From G965220825 sp965220825 (GTDB taxonomy: Bacteria > Pseudomonadota > Alphaproteobacteria > UBA828): a DNA stretch of 64,000 nt. Each line of letters starts with the position of its first letter. Positions within the stretch are counted from its first letter, which is position 1. The translations under genes were made by a program, and so were the position numbers. This document shows positions 28,855 to 37,572 of this stretch, one piece after another. The stretch is taken from assembly GCA_965220825.1 (NCBI GenBank), contig OZ244839.1, forward strand, positions 620,001 through 684,000, read 5' to 3'. The notes under the pieces were generated by a model. It was given only the letters and a program-made list of their open reading frames with translations. It had not been told where the DNA came from and searched no databases.

Positions 28855-29781
28855 ATGTCCATCGCCGTCGGCCTCGGTCTCTCCGCCTTTCCCTTTTCCG
28901 ATGCGGGTGCGTTCTGGCGCTGGGTGGATCTCTGCGAGGAAGGCGGGGTGGATTCGCTCTGGCAGACGGACCGCCTGGTCTCCACGGAGCCCTTTCTCGA
29001 AGTGATGAGCGTGATGGCGGCGCTTGCGGGCCGCACCAGGCGGATCAAGTTCGGAATGAACGTGGCCTCCGTGGGCCTCCGGGATCCGCTGCTGCTCGCC
29101 AAGCAGTGCGCGACCATCGATCTGTTGAGCGAGGGGCGCCTGCTGCCGGCCTTCGGAATCGGCGCCATCCGCGCTCCGGACTGGGCCGCCACGGGCACGG
29201 ACACCAAGGGCCGCGGCCGGCGCACCGACGAGGGGCTCGCGCTGATCGCCCGCCTCTGGGTCGAGGATTCGGTGGATTTCGAGGGAGAGTTCTATCGTTA
29301 CCGGGGGGCCACCATCGCACCGAAGCCGGTGCAGAAGAAACTCCCGCTCTGGCTCGGCGGGTCGAGCCCCGCGGCGGTTCGTCGCACCGCGCGCTTCGGT
29401 ACCGGCTGGCAGGCTGGGCTCGAAACGCCCGAAGAAGTGGCGCCCGTGGTGGCGGCGATCCGGGCGGCGTCGGCGGAGGCCGGGCGGCCCATCCCCGCGG
29501 ACCATTACGGCGCCGGTTTCGACTTCCATTTCGGGCGCCGGGAGAGCCCCCTCATGCGGCGTGCGGCGCAAGCCTTCGAGGCGCGTTTCAAGCGCGATGC
29601 GCGCGACGGAATCGTGGCGGGAGACGCCGCCGCGATGATGGAACGGATCGAGCAATATGTCCGCGCCGGCGTCTCCAAGTTCATTCTCCGCCCCATCGGG
29701 GCGGACGATACGGACCTGCTGCACCAGACCCGCCGGCTTATCGATGAAGTACAGCCCGCGGTGGAGGCGTTGAACGGCTGA
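28855..29781 (+). CDS. Luciferase-like (LLM) flavin- or F420-dependent oxidoreductase
   Basis: A 308-aa TIM-barrel monooxygenase or dehydrogenase of the bacterial luciferase superfamily. Recognisable segments are FWRWVDLCEEGGVDSLWQTD, MAALAGRTRRIKFGMNV, LLAKQCATIDLLSEGRLLPAFGIG, and KLPLWLGGSSPAAVRRTARFGTGWQ. The family uses FMN or coenzyme F420; F420 is plausible here because cofE and cofD are in this window. The ATG at 28855 is chosen because family homology starts there; the reading from 28288 overlaps urtE. It lies 170 bases after urtE, so joint transcription is uncertain. Confidence 0.85.
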   Translation: MSIAVGLGLSAFPFSDAGAFWRWVDLCEEGGVDSLWQTDRLVSTEPFLEVMSVMAALAGRTRRIKFGMNVASVGLRDPLLLAKQCATIDLLSEGRLLPAFGIGAIRAPDWAATGTDTKGRGRRTDEGLALIARLWVEDSVDFEGEFYRYRGATIAPKPVQKKLPLWLGGSSPAAVRRTARFGTGWQAGLETPEEVAPVVAAIRAASAEAGRPIPADHYGAGFDFHFGRRESPLMRRAAQAFEARFKRDARDGIVAGDAAAMMERIEQYVRAGVSKFILRPIGADDTDLLHQTRRLIDEVQPAVEALNG

Positions 29782-29800
29782 ACGCGGCGCGGGGTGCGTC

Positions 29801-30376
29801 TCAGCTTCTGAGCCAGGTCTCCGACCAGGCCAGGCAGCAGGACATCGCCGGGTGGCCGGCCAGGCTGTTGGCGTAGGGTGCGCCCGCAGCCCGCCGTCCG
29901 CCCACCTCCAGCGAGGCCTCGCGACAGGGCGTGAGGCAGCTATAGACGGCCCACGGACCGGTATCGTCGTTGTTCGGAGGAAGGCGGAGCTGGAATGGCT
30001 CGTCCATCTCCGACCAGGTCAGCACGAGGCGCTCGTCCGCTCCCTCGACGATCTCCCGCCAGGTTCCGCCGAACGCGCCCTCGCTGCGGAACGCCGCCTC
30101 GGTGATCGGCATGGATGTGTCCGAGAAGGGCGGGTTAAGAATCGATTCGAGTTCTTGTTGAAGCCAGCGCGCCATGTCCGCGTTGTCCGCATAGAGCCGG
30201 ACCTCTCCATCGGTCGCGTCGGAGCGCAGGAAAAGGCAGGTCCCCGGTCCGCCCGGCGAGATCAGCGTGCGCCAGTGGGCACAGACGGTCGTTTCCGGTC
30301 CGTCCGGGTCGGTCTTGAGGCGGACGAACGAATTCTCTCCGGTAAAGTGCACCTTGTTCGGATCCACAGGCGTCAT
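29801..30376 (-). CDS. Conserved-looking protein of unknown function
   Basis: A 191-aa soluble protein I do not recognise. It starts at the ATG at 30376, with GGGAGG about ten bases upstream. Visible features: no signal peptide or membrane segment; an acidic, tryptophan-containing body; a middle stretch NADMARWLQQELES; and a C-terminal block GPWAVYSCLTPCREASLEV with two closely spaced cysteines. Two more cysteines follow in AMSCCLAWSE near the end. It is convergent with the luciferase-like gene (19 bases between stops) and divergent from threonine aldolase. The cysteines could bind a metal or form disulfides, but nothing shows that. Codon bias looks like its neighbours, so I take it as a real gene. 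Confidence 0.7.
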   Translation of the reverse strand: MTPVDPNKVHFTGENSFVRLKTDPDGPETTVCAHWRTLISPGGPGTCLFLRSDATDGEVRLYADNADMARWLQQELESILNPPFSDTSMPITEAAFRSEGAFGGTWREIVEGADERLVLTWSEMDEPFQLRLPPNNDDTGPWAVYSCLTPCREASLEVGGRRAAGAPYANSLAGHPAMSCCLAWSETWLRS

Positions 30377-30490
30377 TCTCCATCCTCCCGGTCGTGCGCT
30401 ATCCTCGCTGCAAGGGCGCAAGCGTGAGCATAGGCGCATGGGGGCGGGCGGCGAAAGACGTGCCGCGACGCTACGGGAGGAGACCGAGCC

Positions 30491-31531
30491 ATGACGAGCA
30501 ACCGTGTGGACTTGCGGAGCGATACCGTGACCCGGCCCACCATGGCGATGCGGCAAGCCATGGCCGGGGCCGAGGTGGGAGACGAACAGCGCGGCGAGGA
30601 CCCGTCGGTCAATGCCCTTTGCGAGCGCGTGGCGGCACTTCTCGGAAAGGAAGCGGCGGTGTTCCTGCCGTCGGGCACCATGTGCAACGAGATCGCCTTG
30701 CTGGTGCATTGCCGCCCGGGCGAGGAGGTGATCTGCGATTGGACCGCCCATATCGTGACCGCCGAGGGAGGCGGCCCCGGCGCTCTTGCGGGCGTGATGG
30801 TGCGGACGCTGGAGGGGAAGGCCGGCATCTTCGAGGCGGAACAGGTCGCCGAGGCGGTCCGCCCCGTCAACCGCTATGCGCCGCGCTCCCGCCTGGTCGT
30901 CGTCGAACAGACGTCCAATATGGGTGGTGGCACGATCTGGCCGCTTGCCGTCGTCGAGGCGGTGGCGGAAACCGCCGGGGCGCACGGTCTCCTCCTGCAT
31001 ATGGACGGTGCCCGGCTGTTCAACGCCTGTGTGGGCGCCGGCGTGGATGCCGCGCGCTACGCCGCGCCGTTCGATTCGCTCTGGGTCGATTTCAGCAAGG
31101 GTCTGGGTTGCCCGGTGGGCGCCGTGCTGGCGGGGAGCGCCACCTTCATCGAAGCCGCTTGGCAATGGAAACAGCGTCTGGGCGGTGCCATGCGCCAGTC
31201 CGGCATTCTTGCCGCCGCCGCGCTCCATGCGCTGGACCACCATGTCGCTCGTCTCGTCGAAGATCGCGCCAATGCGCGCCGCTTCGCGGACGGCGTGCGC
31301 GCAATGCCGGGCTTGGCGCTGGACCAGCCGAGCGTGGACAGCAACCTCGTGTTCTTCGACTGCGCCGAGACCGGCCTGACGGCGGACGCGCTGGTGGAAG
31401 CGCTCGAGCCCAGGGGCATACTCATCGGTGCCGTCGGCAGTCATCGGCTGCGCGCCGTGACCCATCTCGACGTCGGCTCCGCCGCTGTCGACTCCGCCCT
31501 CGAGGCCCTGCGCGAGACGGTGGAGTCGTAA
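30491..31531 (+). CDS. ltaE: Low-specificity L-threonine aldolase
   Basis: PLP enzyme that splits threonine or allo-threonine into glycine and acetaldehyde; 346 aa, cytosolic. The N-terminus VDLRSDTVTRPTMAMRQAM is diagnostic. Other segments are LLGKEAAVFLPSGTMCNEIAL and the PLP aspartate region LLLHMDGARLFNA; the PLP lysine is K203 in DFSKGLGCPVGAVL. The start at 30491 follows GGGAGGAGACCGAGCC. It is a single gene, divergent from the unknown gene upstream and followed by repeat copy 2. Confidence 0.93.
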   Translation: MTSNRVDLRSDTVTRPTMAMRQAMAGAEVGDEQRGEDPSVNALCERVAALLGKEAAVFLPSGTMCNEIALLVHCRPGEEVICDWTAHIVTAEGGGPGALAGVMVRTLEGKAGIFEAEQVAEAVRPVNRYAPRSRLVVVEQTSNMGGGTIWPLAVVEAVAETAGAHGLLLHMDGARLFNACVGAGVDAARYAAPFDSLWVDFSKGLGCPVGAVLAGSATFIEAAWQWKQRLGGAMRQSGILAAAALHALDHHVARLVEDRANARRFADGVRAMPGLALDQPSVDSNLVFFDCAETGLTADALVEALEPRGILIGAVGSHRLRAVTHLDVGSAAVDSALEALRETVES

Positions 31532-31547
31532 CGCGGGGTCTGTTTTA

Positions 31548-31634
31548 GGTGCGCGGGTCTCCAGGCCCGCTTGTTTCTTCGCCACGGGCCGAAGACAGGC
31601 CTTCGGCCGTTGCGAGTCTGGAGACCCGCTCACC
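31548..31634 (+). repeat. Dispersed palindromic repeat, copy 2
   Basis: It begins GGTGCGCGGGTCTCCAGG, as copy 1 does, and ends GGAGACCCGCTCACC (31620-31634), one mismatch from a perfect 15-bp inverted repeat with the left arm. Interior similarity to copy 3 (reversed) extends through CCCGCTTGTTTC. It occupies most of the gap between ltaE and the SDR gene. Confidence 0.83.
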
Positions 31635-31688
31635 GCCGCGTTAAGGTGAGAGCGGTCGTCATGCAGTATGAGAAGGGAAGGCCGCATC

Positions 31689-32462
31689 GTGGGGAGGCTT
31701 GCGGGGAAGGTAGCCATCGTCACCGGCGGGACCAGCGGGCTGGGCGAAGCGGCGTCGCTGCGGCTCGCGGAAGAAGGCGCCGCCGTTCTGGTCACCGGGC
31801 GTGACGAGAAGCGCGGGCAGGCGGTCGCAGGCGAGATCGAGGCGTCGGGCGGCCGGGCGGAATTCCGGCCCCTCGACGTGACCGATGAAGCCGCTTGGCA
31901 AGCCGCCGTCGACGAGGTGGTGGCGGAGCATGGACGGCTCGACATACTCTTCAACAACGCAGGCATCACCCGGGCGGAGCCGCTGGAACAGGTCTCGCTC
32001 GAAACCTGGCGACGGATCATGGCGGTGAATGCGGAGGGCGTGTTTCTGGGCACGAAGCATGCGATTCCCGTCATGCGGGCGTCCGGCGGTGGCTCGATCA
32101 TCAACATGTCCTCGGTGCTGGGTATGGTGGGCGCCGCCCATCTCGCCGCCTACACAGCCTCCAAGGCCGCCGTACGTTATTTCACCAAATGCGTGGCACT
32201 CGAATGCGCCCGCGACGGCAGCGGCATCCGCGTGAACTCGATCCATCCCGCCTTCATCCATACCCCCATGATGGACGAGACCGCGATGCGCATGTATGGC
32301 GACGTGCAAAAGGGCGCGGAGGCGTTCGGCAAGCGGCATCCCGTGGGCCATGTGGGGCAGCCGCGGGATGTGGCGGACGGCGTGGTCTATTTGGCGTCCG
32401 ACGAATCCCGCTTCGTCACCGGCACCGAACTGGTAATAGACGGCGGCTACACGGCCGAGTAG
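31689..32462 (+). CDS. Short-chain dehydrogenase/reductase (SDR)
   Basis: Classical SDR of about 257 aa, reducing or oxidising a carbonyl/alcohol with NAD(P). The cofactor loop is TGGTSGLG, followed by NNAG. The catalytic serine is in IINMSSVLGM, with the Tyr-x3-Lys in AAYTASKAAV. The end VTGTELVIDGGYTAE is typical. I prefer the GTG at 31689, giving MGRLAGKVAIVTGG, because AAGGGAAGG precedes it; the ATG at 31668 adds seven residues and is possible. A glutaredoxin-DinB gene follows after 33 bases. Confidence 0.88.
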   Translation: MGRLAGKVAIVTGGTSGLGEAASLRLAEEGAAVLVTGRDEKRGQAVAGEIEASGGRAEFRPLDVTDEAAWQAAVDEVVAEHGRLDILFNNAGITRAEPLEQVSLETWRRIMAVNAEGVFLGTKHAIPVMRASGGGSIINMSSVLGMVGAAHLAAYTASKAAVRYFTKCVALECARDGSGIRVNSIHPAFIHTPMMDETAMRMYGDVQKGAEAFGKRHPVGHVGQPRDVADGVVYLASDESRFVTGTELVIDGGYTAE

Positions 32463-32495
32463 GGGCGCGCACATCGCCGCCCACGGGAGACAAGC

Positions 32496-33275
32496 ATGGC
32501 GAAGGGTTTCAAGGTCTACTGGCAACCGGGATGCTCCAGTTGCGTCCGGGCGAAGGAGTTTCTTGCCGCCCATGAGATCCCGTACGAATCGATCAATGTG
32601 CGGGAGGCCGAGGGCGCCATGGAGGAGCTTGCGCGTCTCGGCGCGCGCTCCGTACCGGTGGTGACACAGGGCGCGCGCTTCGTCTTCGCCCAGGATCTGG
32701 ACGACCTGGCCCGTTTCGTCGGCGTCGCGCTCGAGCGGGAGCGCCTCTCGCCGGCGGAGCTCGTCCGAAAGCTCGATCTCATCCTCGCCGCGACGCAGCG
32801 CTATCTCGCACAGTTCCCGCCCGAGGCTTTCGGGATCGACCTCCCCGGCCGCGACCGGGACGTGCTGGACCTCGCCTACCATGTCTTCGTCATCCCGGTG
32901 GCGTTTCTGGATGCGGCCCGTGGCGGGCGGCTCGAGTTCGACTATTTCGAGCGCAGGCCCGGCGCCGATATGCGGACGGCGCCGGCGGTCGCGACATATG
33001 GCGGGACGGTCCGCGAGGAGTTGGCAATCTGGTGGCGCGTTGCGGCGGGTGGCGGACCGCTGGGCGAGGTCGAAACCTACTACGGCAGGCGGTCGGCCGA
33101 GAGCGTGCTCGAACGTACCGCATGGCACGCCGCACAGCATGCGCGCCAGCTTGCGGCGCTGCTGGAGGCGCGCGGGATCGCGCCCGACGGCCCCCTCGAC
33201 GACGAGGCGCTTCAGGGCCTGCCGCTTCCCGACGCGGTCTATGACGACGAGGTCCCGTTGCAGGCGGAAGCCTGA
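32496..33275 (+). CDS. Fusion of glutaredoxin domain and DinB-like domain
   Basis: A 259-aa two-domain protein. Residues 1-80 are glutaredoxin-like: VYWQPGCSSCVRAKEFL with cysteines C13 and C16, and SVPVV before the glutathione-binding turn. Residues from about 90 form a helical DinB-like domain with a putative metal triad: H129 (in LAYHVF), H211 and H215 (HxxxH in AWHAAQHARQ). DinB-fold proteins include thiol-dependent transferases and isomerases, so the fusion hints at glutathione-linked chemistry; that is inference. It lies between an SDR and an alpha/beta hydrolase on the same strand. Confidence 0.82.
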   Translation: MAKGFKVYWQPGCSSCVRAKEFLAAHEIPYESINVREAEGAMEELARLGARSVPVVTQGARFVFAQDLDDLARFVGVALERERLSPAELVRKLDLILAATQRYLAQFPPEAFGIDLPGRDRDVLDLAYHVFVIPVAFLDAARGGRLEFDYFERRPGADMRTAPAVATYGGTVREELAIWWRVAAGGGPLGEVETYYGRRSAESVLERTAWHAAQHARQLAALLEARGIAPDGPLDDEALQGLPLPDAVYDDEVPLQAEA

Positions 33276-33325
33276 GCGGCGCCGGCCGGACCGGGACGGG
33301 CGCAGACGATGGCGTGGAGCGGAGC

Positions 33326-34138
33326 ATGACGCTTGCGGAAAGGGATATCGACTTCGAGGGCCACCGCGTGCATGTATGGGAGGGGGGCGAAGGCTTCCCC
33401 CTGTTGATGCTGCACGGCTCCGGACCCGGTGCGGGCACGGTCGCCAACTGGCGGCTGGTGCTGGAACCCTTGGCCGCGCGCTACCGTATCGTGGCGGCCG
33501 ATCTCGTAGGATTCGGCGCCTCGGGCCGGAAGCGCGAGGAGCCATATTTCGATCTGCCGCTCTGGCGCCGCCAGGCGCGGGCCGTGCTCGGCCTGCTGCC
33601 GGCGGGGGAGGCGGGCGTGATCGGCCATTCCCTTTCGGCGAGTCTCGCCCTCGGCCTCGCGGCCGAGGAACCGCGGGTCCGCAAGGTGCTGACGACCGGC
33701 GCCATGGGCGCGCCGGCGAAGGCCAACCGGGAGACCGAGCTGTGCTGGAGCTTTCCGGAGACCCGGGACGATTTGCGGCGGGCGGCGGAAATCCTAGTCT
33801 ATGACCGCACGATCGTCACCGACACCTTCCTCGATGCCCGCATGGCGATCCTCCACGAAGGCGACTACGGACCCTATTTCCGAAGCATGTTCGCGGGCGA
33901 CAAGCAGCGCTTCATCGATGCGGCCGTGCTGCCGTCGGAGACGCTGGCCGGGCTGGATTGCGATGTATTCATGCTGCACGGACGCGAAGACCGGCCCTTC
34001 CCCTGCGAAGAGAACACGCGGCTCCTTGCGCGCGCCATCCCCAACGCGGACAGCTTCGTGATCGCCCGCTGCGGCCATTCGCCCGCGCTGGAGCATCCTG
34101 ATAAGCTGCTCGCCGCAGCGCGGATGCTGTTCGGCTGA
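33326..34138 (+). CDS. Alpha/beta hydrolase, meta-cleavage-product-hydrolase-like
   Basis: A 270-aa serine hydrolase. The oxyanion region MLHGSGPGAGTVANW is the form seen in C-C bond hydrolases of aromatic degradation. The nucleophile is in VIGHSLSASLA, the acid likely in MLHGREDRPFP and the histidine in ARCGHSPALEHPDKL. I use the ATG at 33326, after GGAGCGGAG; a GTG at 33314 would add four residues. It sits between the glutaredoxin-DinB gene and an amidohydrolase. No ring-cleavage dioxygenase is in the window, so the substrate class remains a guess. Confidence 0.85.
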   Translation: MTLAERDIDFEGHRVHVWEGGEGFPLLMLHGSGPGAGTVANWRLVLEPLAARYRIVAADLVGFGASGRKREEPYFDLPLWRRQARAVLGLLPAGEAGVIGHSLSASLALGLAAEEPRVRKVLTTGAMGAPAKANRETELCWSFPETRDDLRRAAEILVYDRTIVTDTFLDARMAILHEGDYGPYFRSMFAGDKQRFIDAAVLPSETLAGLDCDVFMLHGREDRPFPCEENTRLLARAIPNADSFVIARCGHSPALEHPDKLLAAARMLFG

Positions 34139-34188
34139 GAGAGGCTGCGCATTCACCGCCGGGTGAGGTGCGCGGCACGGAGGGAGCG

Positions 34189-35556
34189 ATGGCGAAACAC
34201 GTTCGATGCGGACGGCTCTTCACCGGTTTGGACGAAAAGGCCGCCGAAGACCAGACCGTGGTGCTGGACGGCGAGCGAATCGGCTATGTCGGTCCCACCG
34301 GGGGCGCGCCGGCGCTTCAGCCCGGCGACGAGGCGGTCGACCATTCCGCTCATTTCGTGATGCCGGGGCTTATCGACGTCCATGTCCATCTTTCCTACGG
34401 CAATGCGAAGACGGAGGAGGACATCGATCTCTACGCGCCGGTCGAGTTCCGCGCACTGCGAGGCCTGGAAGCGGCTCAGCGTGTGCTTGCCGCGGGCTTC
34501 ACCTCGCTTGCCGACCCCACCACAAGCGGGCGGGTCACCCCTTCGATCCGCGATGCCATCGACGCCGGGCTCTTCACCGGCCCCCGCATCACCTGCTCGG
34601 GGCGCCAGATCACCAACCGCCAAGGGCTGTCGGACTGGTATCCCACCTGGATCGGCGTCCCCGAGACCTCCATCGGCGTGCTGGCGCGCACCGCGGAGGA
34701 GGGGATCGCCGAAATCCGCACCATGGCGAAGGACGGTGTGGACTTCATCAAGATCGCTATGGACGGCGATTCCATGAATCCCGCGACCAGCGTGCTCGTC
34801 GCCGGCTACAACCAGGAAGAGACCAGCGCCATGGTGGCCGAGGCCCACAGGCTCGGCAAGAAGGTGGTGGTGCACGCCCGGGGCGCGGAGGCGGTGCTCT
34901 ATTCCGCCCGTGCCGGTGTCGACGTGATTCTCCACGCCTCCTGGATGGACGAGCGCGGGCTCGAGGCGGTCCTCGAGAACGGTTGCATGATCTGCCCCAC
35001 CTTCAGCCTGGTGGTGAACGACATCGACTTCACCCGGCCGGGAGACGGATGCTATCCGGGCTTCCCCGACGCCCATAAGCGGGAGATCGAAGCCGCCCAG
35101 CGCTCCCTCGGCAAGGCGCGGGAGGCGGGCGTGACGCTGCTCTCGGGCACGGATTCCGGTTTCGCCGTAACGCCCTACGGCGAATGGCATGCCCGCGAAC
35201 TGGAGCATCTCGTGACCTATCTCGGCATGTCGCCGGCGGAAGCGCTCCGCTGTGCAACCGCCAATAACGCGCTCTTTGTGCGCGAAGCCGGCCAGGTCGG
35301 GGCGCTGGAACGAGGCCGCTACGCGGATGTCCTGGTCTTCGACGGCGATCCGCTGGCGGACATCACGCAGCTTCAGGACAGAACCCGCATCCGGGAGATA
35401 TTCCTGAACGGCGAATCGGTTCGCCCCCGGATCAACCCGAACGCGCGGCGGCTCCGCTCCGAGTTCTCCTACGAGATGTGGCACCAGGTCTACACCCAGG
35501 AGCGCATTGCCGAGATCGGCCTCAACCGCCCGGTGCAGGCGGAGGCCGCCGAGTAG
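34189..35556 (+). CDS. Amidohydrolase-family metal-dependent hydrolase
   Basis: A 455-aa binuclear-metal hydrolase of the imidazolonepropionase/prolidase-like group. Metal ligands are H65 and H67 in DVHVHLS, a lysine in DFIKIAMDGD that may be carbamylated, histidines in VVVHARGAEA and VILHASWMDE, and the aspartate in LLSGTDSGF. The C-terminal part returns to the small beta domain with GRYADVLVFDGDPL. The ATG at 34189 follows GGAGGGAGC. It is the last gene of a plus-strand run starting at 31689 and converges with an SDR. Substrate unknown. Confidence 0.87.
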   Translation: MAKHVRCGRLFTGLDEKAAEDQTVVLDGERIGYVGPTGGAPALQPGDEAVDHSAHFVMPGLIDVHVHLSYGNAKTEEDIDLYAPVEFRALRGLEAAQRVLAAGFTSLADPTTSGRVTPSIRDAIDAGLFTGPRITCSGRQITNRQGLSDWYPTWIGVPETSIGVLARTAEEGIAEIRTMAKDGVDFIKIAMDGDSMNPATSVLVAGYNQEETSAMVAEAHRLGKKVVVHARGAEAVLYSARAGVDVILHASWMDERGLEAVLENGCMICPTFSLVVNDIDFTRPGDGCYPGFPDAHKREIEAAQRSLGKAREAGVTLLSGTDSGFAVTPYGEWHARELEHLVTYLGMSPAEALRCATANNALFVREAGQVGALERGRYADVLVFDGDPLADITQLQDRTRIREIFLNGESVRPRINPNARRLRSEFSYEMWHQVYTQERIAEIGLNRPVQAEAAE

Positions 35557-35585
35557 GTCGGCATCCCGGATCGAACGGGCGGCGG

Positions 35586-36332
35586 TCAGGCTTCCTGCGA
35601 GGTCGGGCCGGCGTAGGTCTCGCGGGCACCGAGACTCGAGCCGCCGCAGACCATCAGCGATTGCCCGGTGACGAAGGACGCGCGCGGATCGAGGAAGAAG
35701 GCGATGGCGTGCGCCATGTCTTCGGGCGTGCCGATCCGGCCCACGGGTATGGCGGCGAGCGCCGCCGCCGTGCGGGGCGAATCCGGCGGGTTCGCTTCCA
35801 CATAGAGTTCGGTCGCCGTGGGGCCCGGGCAGATGCAGTTGACGGTGATGCCGTCCGCCGCAAGCTCCAGCGCCCAGGTACGCGTCAGGCCCACCAGCGC
35901 CGCTTTGGTCGCCGCGTAGTTCGTGCGCAGCTCCTTGCCGCGGATGGAGCGGCTCGAAACATTCACGATGCGTCCGAAACCCGCGGCCCGCATCGTGGGG
36001 AGAAGGGCCTGCGCGCACTGGATCGCGCAACGCACATTGAGCGCCATCAGATGGTCGAAATCGTCGAGGCTCGCATTCTCCAGGAGCGCGGGCCGCACGG
36101 TGCCCACATTGTTGACGAGCCGGGTGACCGGTCGTCCGTCGGCGAGTACGCGCTCGAGTGCCCCCGCCAGCTGGGCCTTGTCCGCGAGGTCCGCTTCGAC
36201 GAAGAGGTCCACGGGATCCTCGGGCGGGATGCGGTCGAGCACGACGACGCCGAGGCCGTCCGAACGCAGCCGCGCGGCGGCGGCCCGGCCGATTCCCCGG
36301 GCGCCGCCCGTAACGAGGACGTGGTCGCTCAT
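35586..36332 (-). CDS. Short-chain dehydrogenase/reductase (SDR), FabG-like
   Basis: A 248-aa classical SDR. The cofactor loop is TGGARGIGRAAA, followed by NNVG. The catalytic serine is in IVNVSSRSI, and the Tyr-x3-Lys in NYAATKAALVG. The end FVTGQSLMVCGGSSLG is of the usual type. It follows a luciferase-like gene on the same strand after 34 bases that hold a hairpin, so the two may be in one operon. Substrate not visible. Confidence 0.9.
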   Translation of the reverse strand: MSDHVLVTGGARGIGRAAAARLRSDGLGVVVLDRIPPEDPVDLFVEADLADKAQLAGALERVLADGRPVTRLVNNVGTVRPALLENASLDDFDHLMALNVRCAIQCAQALLPTMRAAGFGRIVNVSSRSIRGKELRTNYAATKAALVGLTRTWALELAADGITVNCICPGPTATELYVEANPPDSPRTAAALAAIPVGRIGTPEDMAHAIAFFLDPRASFVTGQSLMVCGGSSLGARETYAGPTSQEA

Positions 36333-36339
36333 GGTGCCG

Positions 36340-36357
36340 GCCCGCTTTTGGGCGGGC
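36340..36357 (-). other. Small intercistronic hairpin
   Basis: GCCCGC (36340-36345) and GCGGGC (36352-36357) form a perfect 6-bp stem around six bases. On the minus strand it lies after the luciferase-like gene and just before the SDR start at 36332. It could modulate readthrough or be a chance GC stem. Confidence 0.35.
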
Positions 36358-36366
36358 GGAGAACGC

Positions 36367-37470
36367 CTATTCAGCCGCCTCCCGGGTACCGATCGCCGCG
36401 TTGACGCGTGGCATGACCTCCTCGGCGAGGAGTGTCATGGAGCGTTTCATGCGCTCCTTCTCCGCCCAGTCCTCCGCCGTCATCATCAGGGTGCCGAAAT
36501 GCCCCACCTTCTCGCGGAAGGCGAGGATCTTCTCGGCCACGGTTTCCGGACTGCCGTAAAGCGTGTAGTTGTCCCGCAGGTCCTCATGGGTGAGTGACGT
36601 CGGGTCGTCTCCCTGTTCCACCACGAAGCCGCCCTTCATGTCGGCGCGTTCGAAAATGCGGTAGAGGTAGTCGAAATAGGCATCCGTGCTGCTGCCGGGC
36701 TTCTTTACGAAGGCTTCCGCAGCCGCGTCCGTCTCATCCACATAGACGTTGCGGGCAACGCGCCAGATTTCCGGGTCGGTGGAATGGCCCGCCTTGCCCG
36801 CGGCCTCGCCATAGACTTGCCAATGGGACTTGACGGACCAGTCGCCCACGAAATTGGCCGAGATCGGAATATAGCCGCGGCTGCCGGCGAACTTGATGGA
36901 GCCGGAGAAGGGGCTCATGGCCGAGATGGCGATGGGCGGATGCGGCTTCTGATAGGGCTTTGCCATATGGCCCAGTCCGATGTCGTCATAGACCCAGTCC
37001 TTGAGCGAGATGGACCAGTGCTTGCCCTGGATGTCGTAGGGCGGCTCCTCGGCCCATATCTGCAGCATGATGTCGATGGCCTCGACCATCATGGAATTGC
37101 GGTCCGCATCCATGACGCCGAAGACCTCGAAGTCCGACGGCAGCCCGCCGGGACCGACGCCCATGATGTAGCGGCCCTTCGCCAGATGGTCGAACATGGC
37201 GATCTGGCCCGCGGTGAGCGCGGGGTGGTACTGGGGCAGGCAGATCACGCCGGTTCCGCAGACGATCCGCTCCGTCTGGGGTAGCAAGTGGGCGAGGAAC
37301 ATGAGCGGGGACGTGATCTGTTCGGAGGCCGAGCTGTAGTGCTCGCCCACCCACGCCTCGGCGAAACCCAGCCGGTCGGCGTGGACGATCGCGTCGATGT
37401 CCTCCATAAGGGTCTCGTGATAATCCCGCCTTGGATGGTGGATCGGCATCATGAACAGGCCAACTTTCAT
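36367..37470 (-). CDS. Luciferase-like (LLM) flavin-dependent monooxygenase
   Basis: A 367-aa luciferase-superfamily protein of the longer LuxA/limonene-monooxygenase-like group. Typical segments are MKVGLFMMPIHHPRRDY, FAEAWVGEHYSS, QTERIVCGTGVICLPQYHP, and GRYIMGVGPGGLPSDFEVFG. The C-terminal part has the usual NYTLYGSPETVAEKILAFRE block. FMN (with a reductase) or F420 could be the cofactor. It is divergent from an isocitrate-lyase-family gene and upstream of an SDR on the same strand. Confidence 0.87.
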   Translation of the reverse strand: MKVGLFMMPIHHPRRDYHETLMEDIDAIVHADRLGFAEAWVGEHYSSASEQITSPLMFLAHLLPQTERIVCGTGVICLPQYHPALTAGQIAMFDHLAKGRYIMGVGPGGLPSDFEVFGVMDADRNSMMVEAIDIMLQIWAEEPPYDIQGKHWSISLKDWVYDDIGLGHMAKPYQKPHPPIAISAMSPFSGSIKFAGSRGYIPISANFVGDWSVKSHWQVYGEAAGKAGHSTDPEIWRVARNVYVDETDAAAEAFVKKPGSSTDAYFDYLYRIFERADMKGGFVVEQGDDPTSLTHEDLRDNYTLYGSPETVAEKILAFREKVGHFGTLMMTAEDWAEKERMKRSMTLLAEEVMPRVNAAIGTREAAE

Positions 37471-37572
37471 CGACGGTCTCCTTGCGTTGAGGCGCGCTCC
37501 ATGTCGGACGTGGATTCTTTACACCACGGATCGCAACATAACCCACCGCTATCGGCGGCAAAAGACGCTTCC

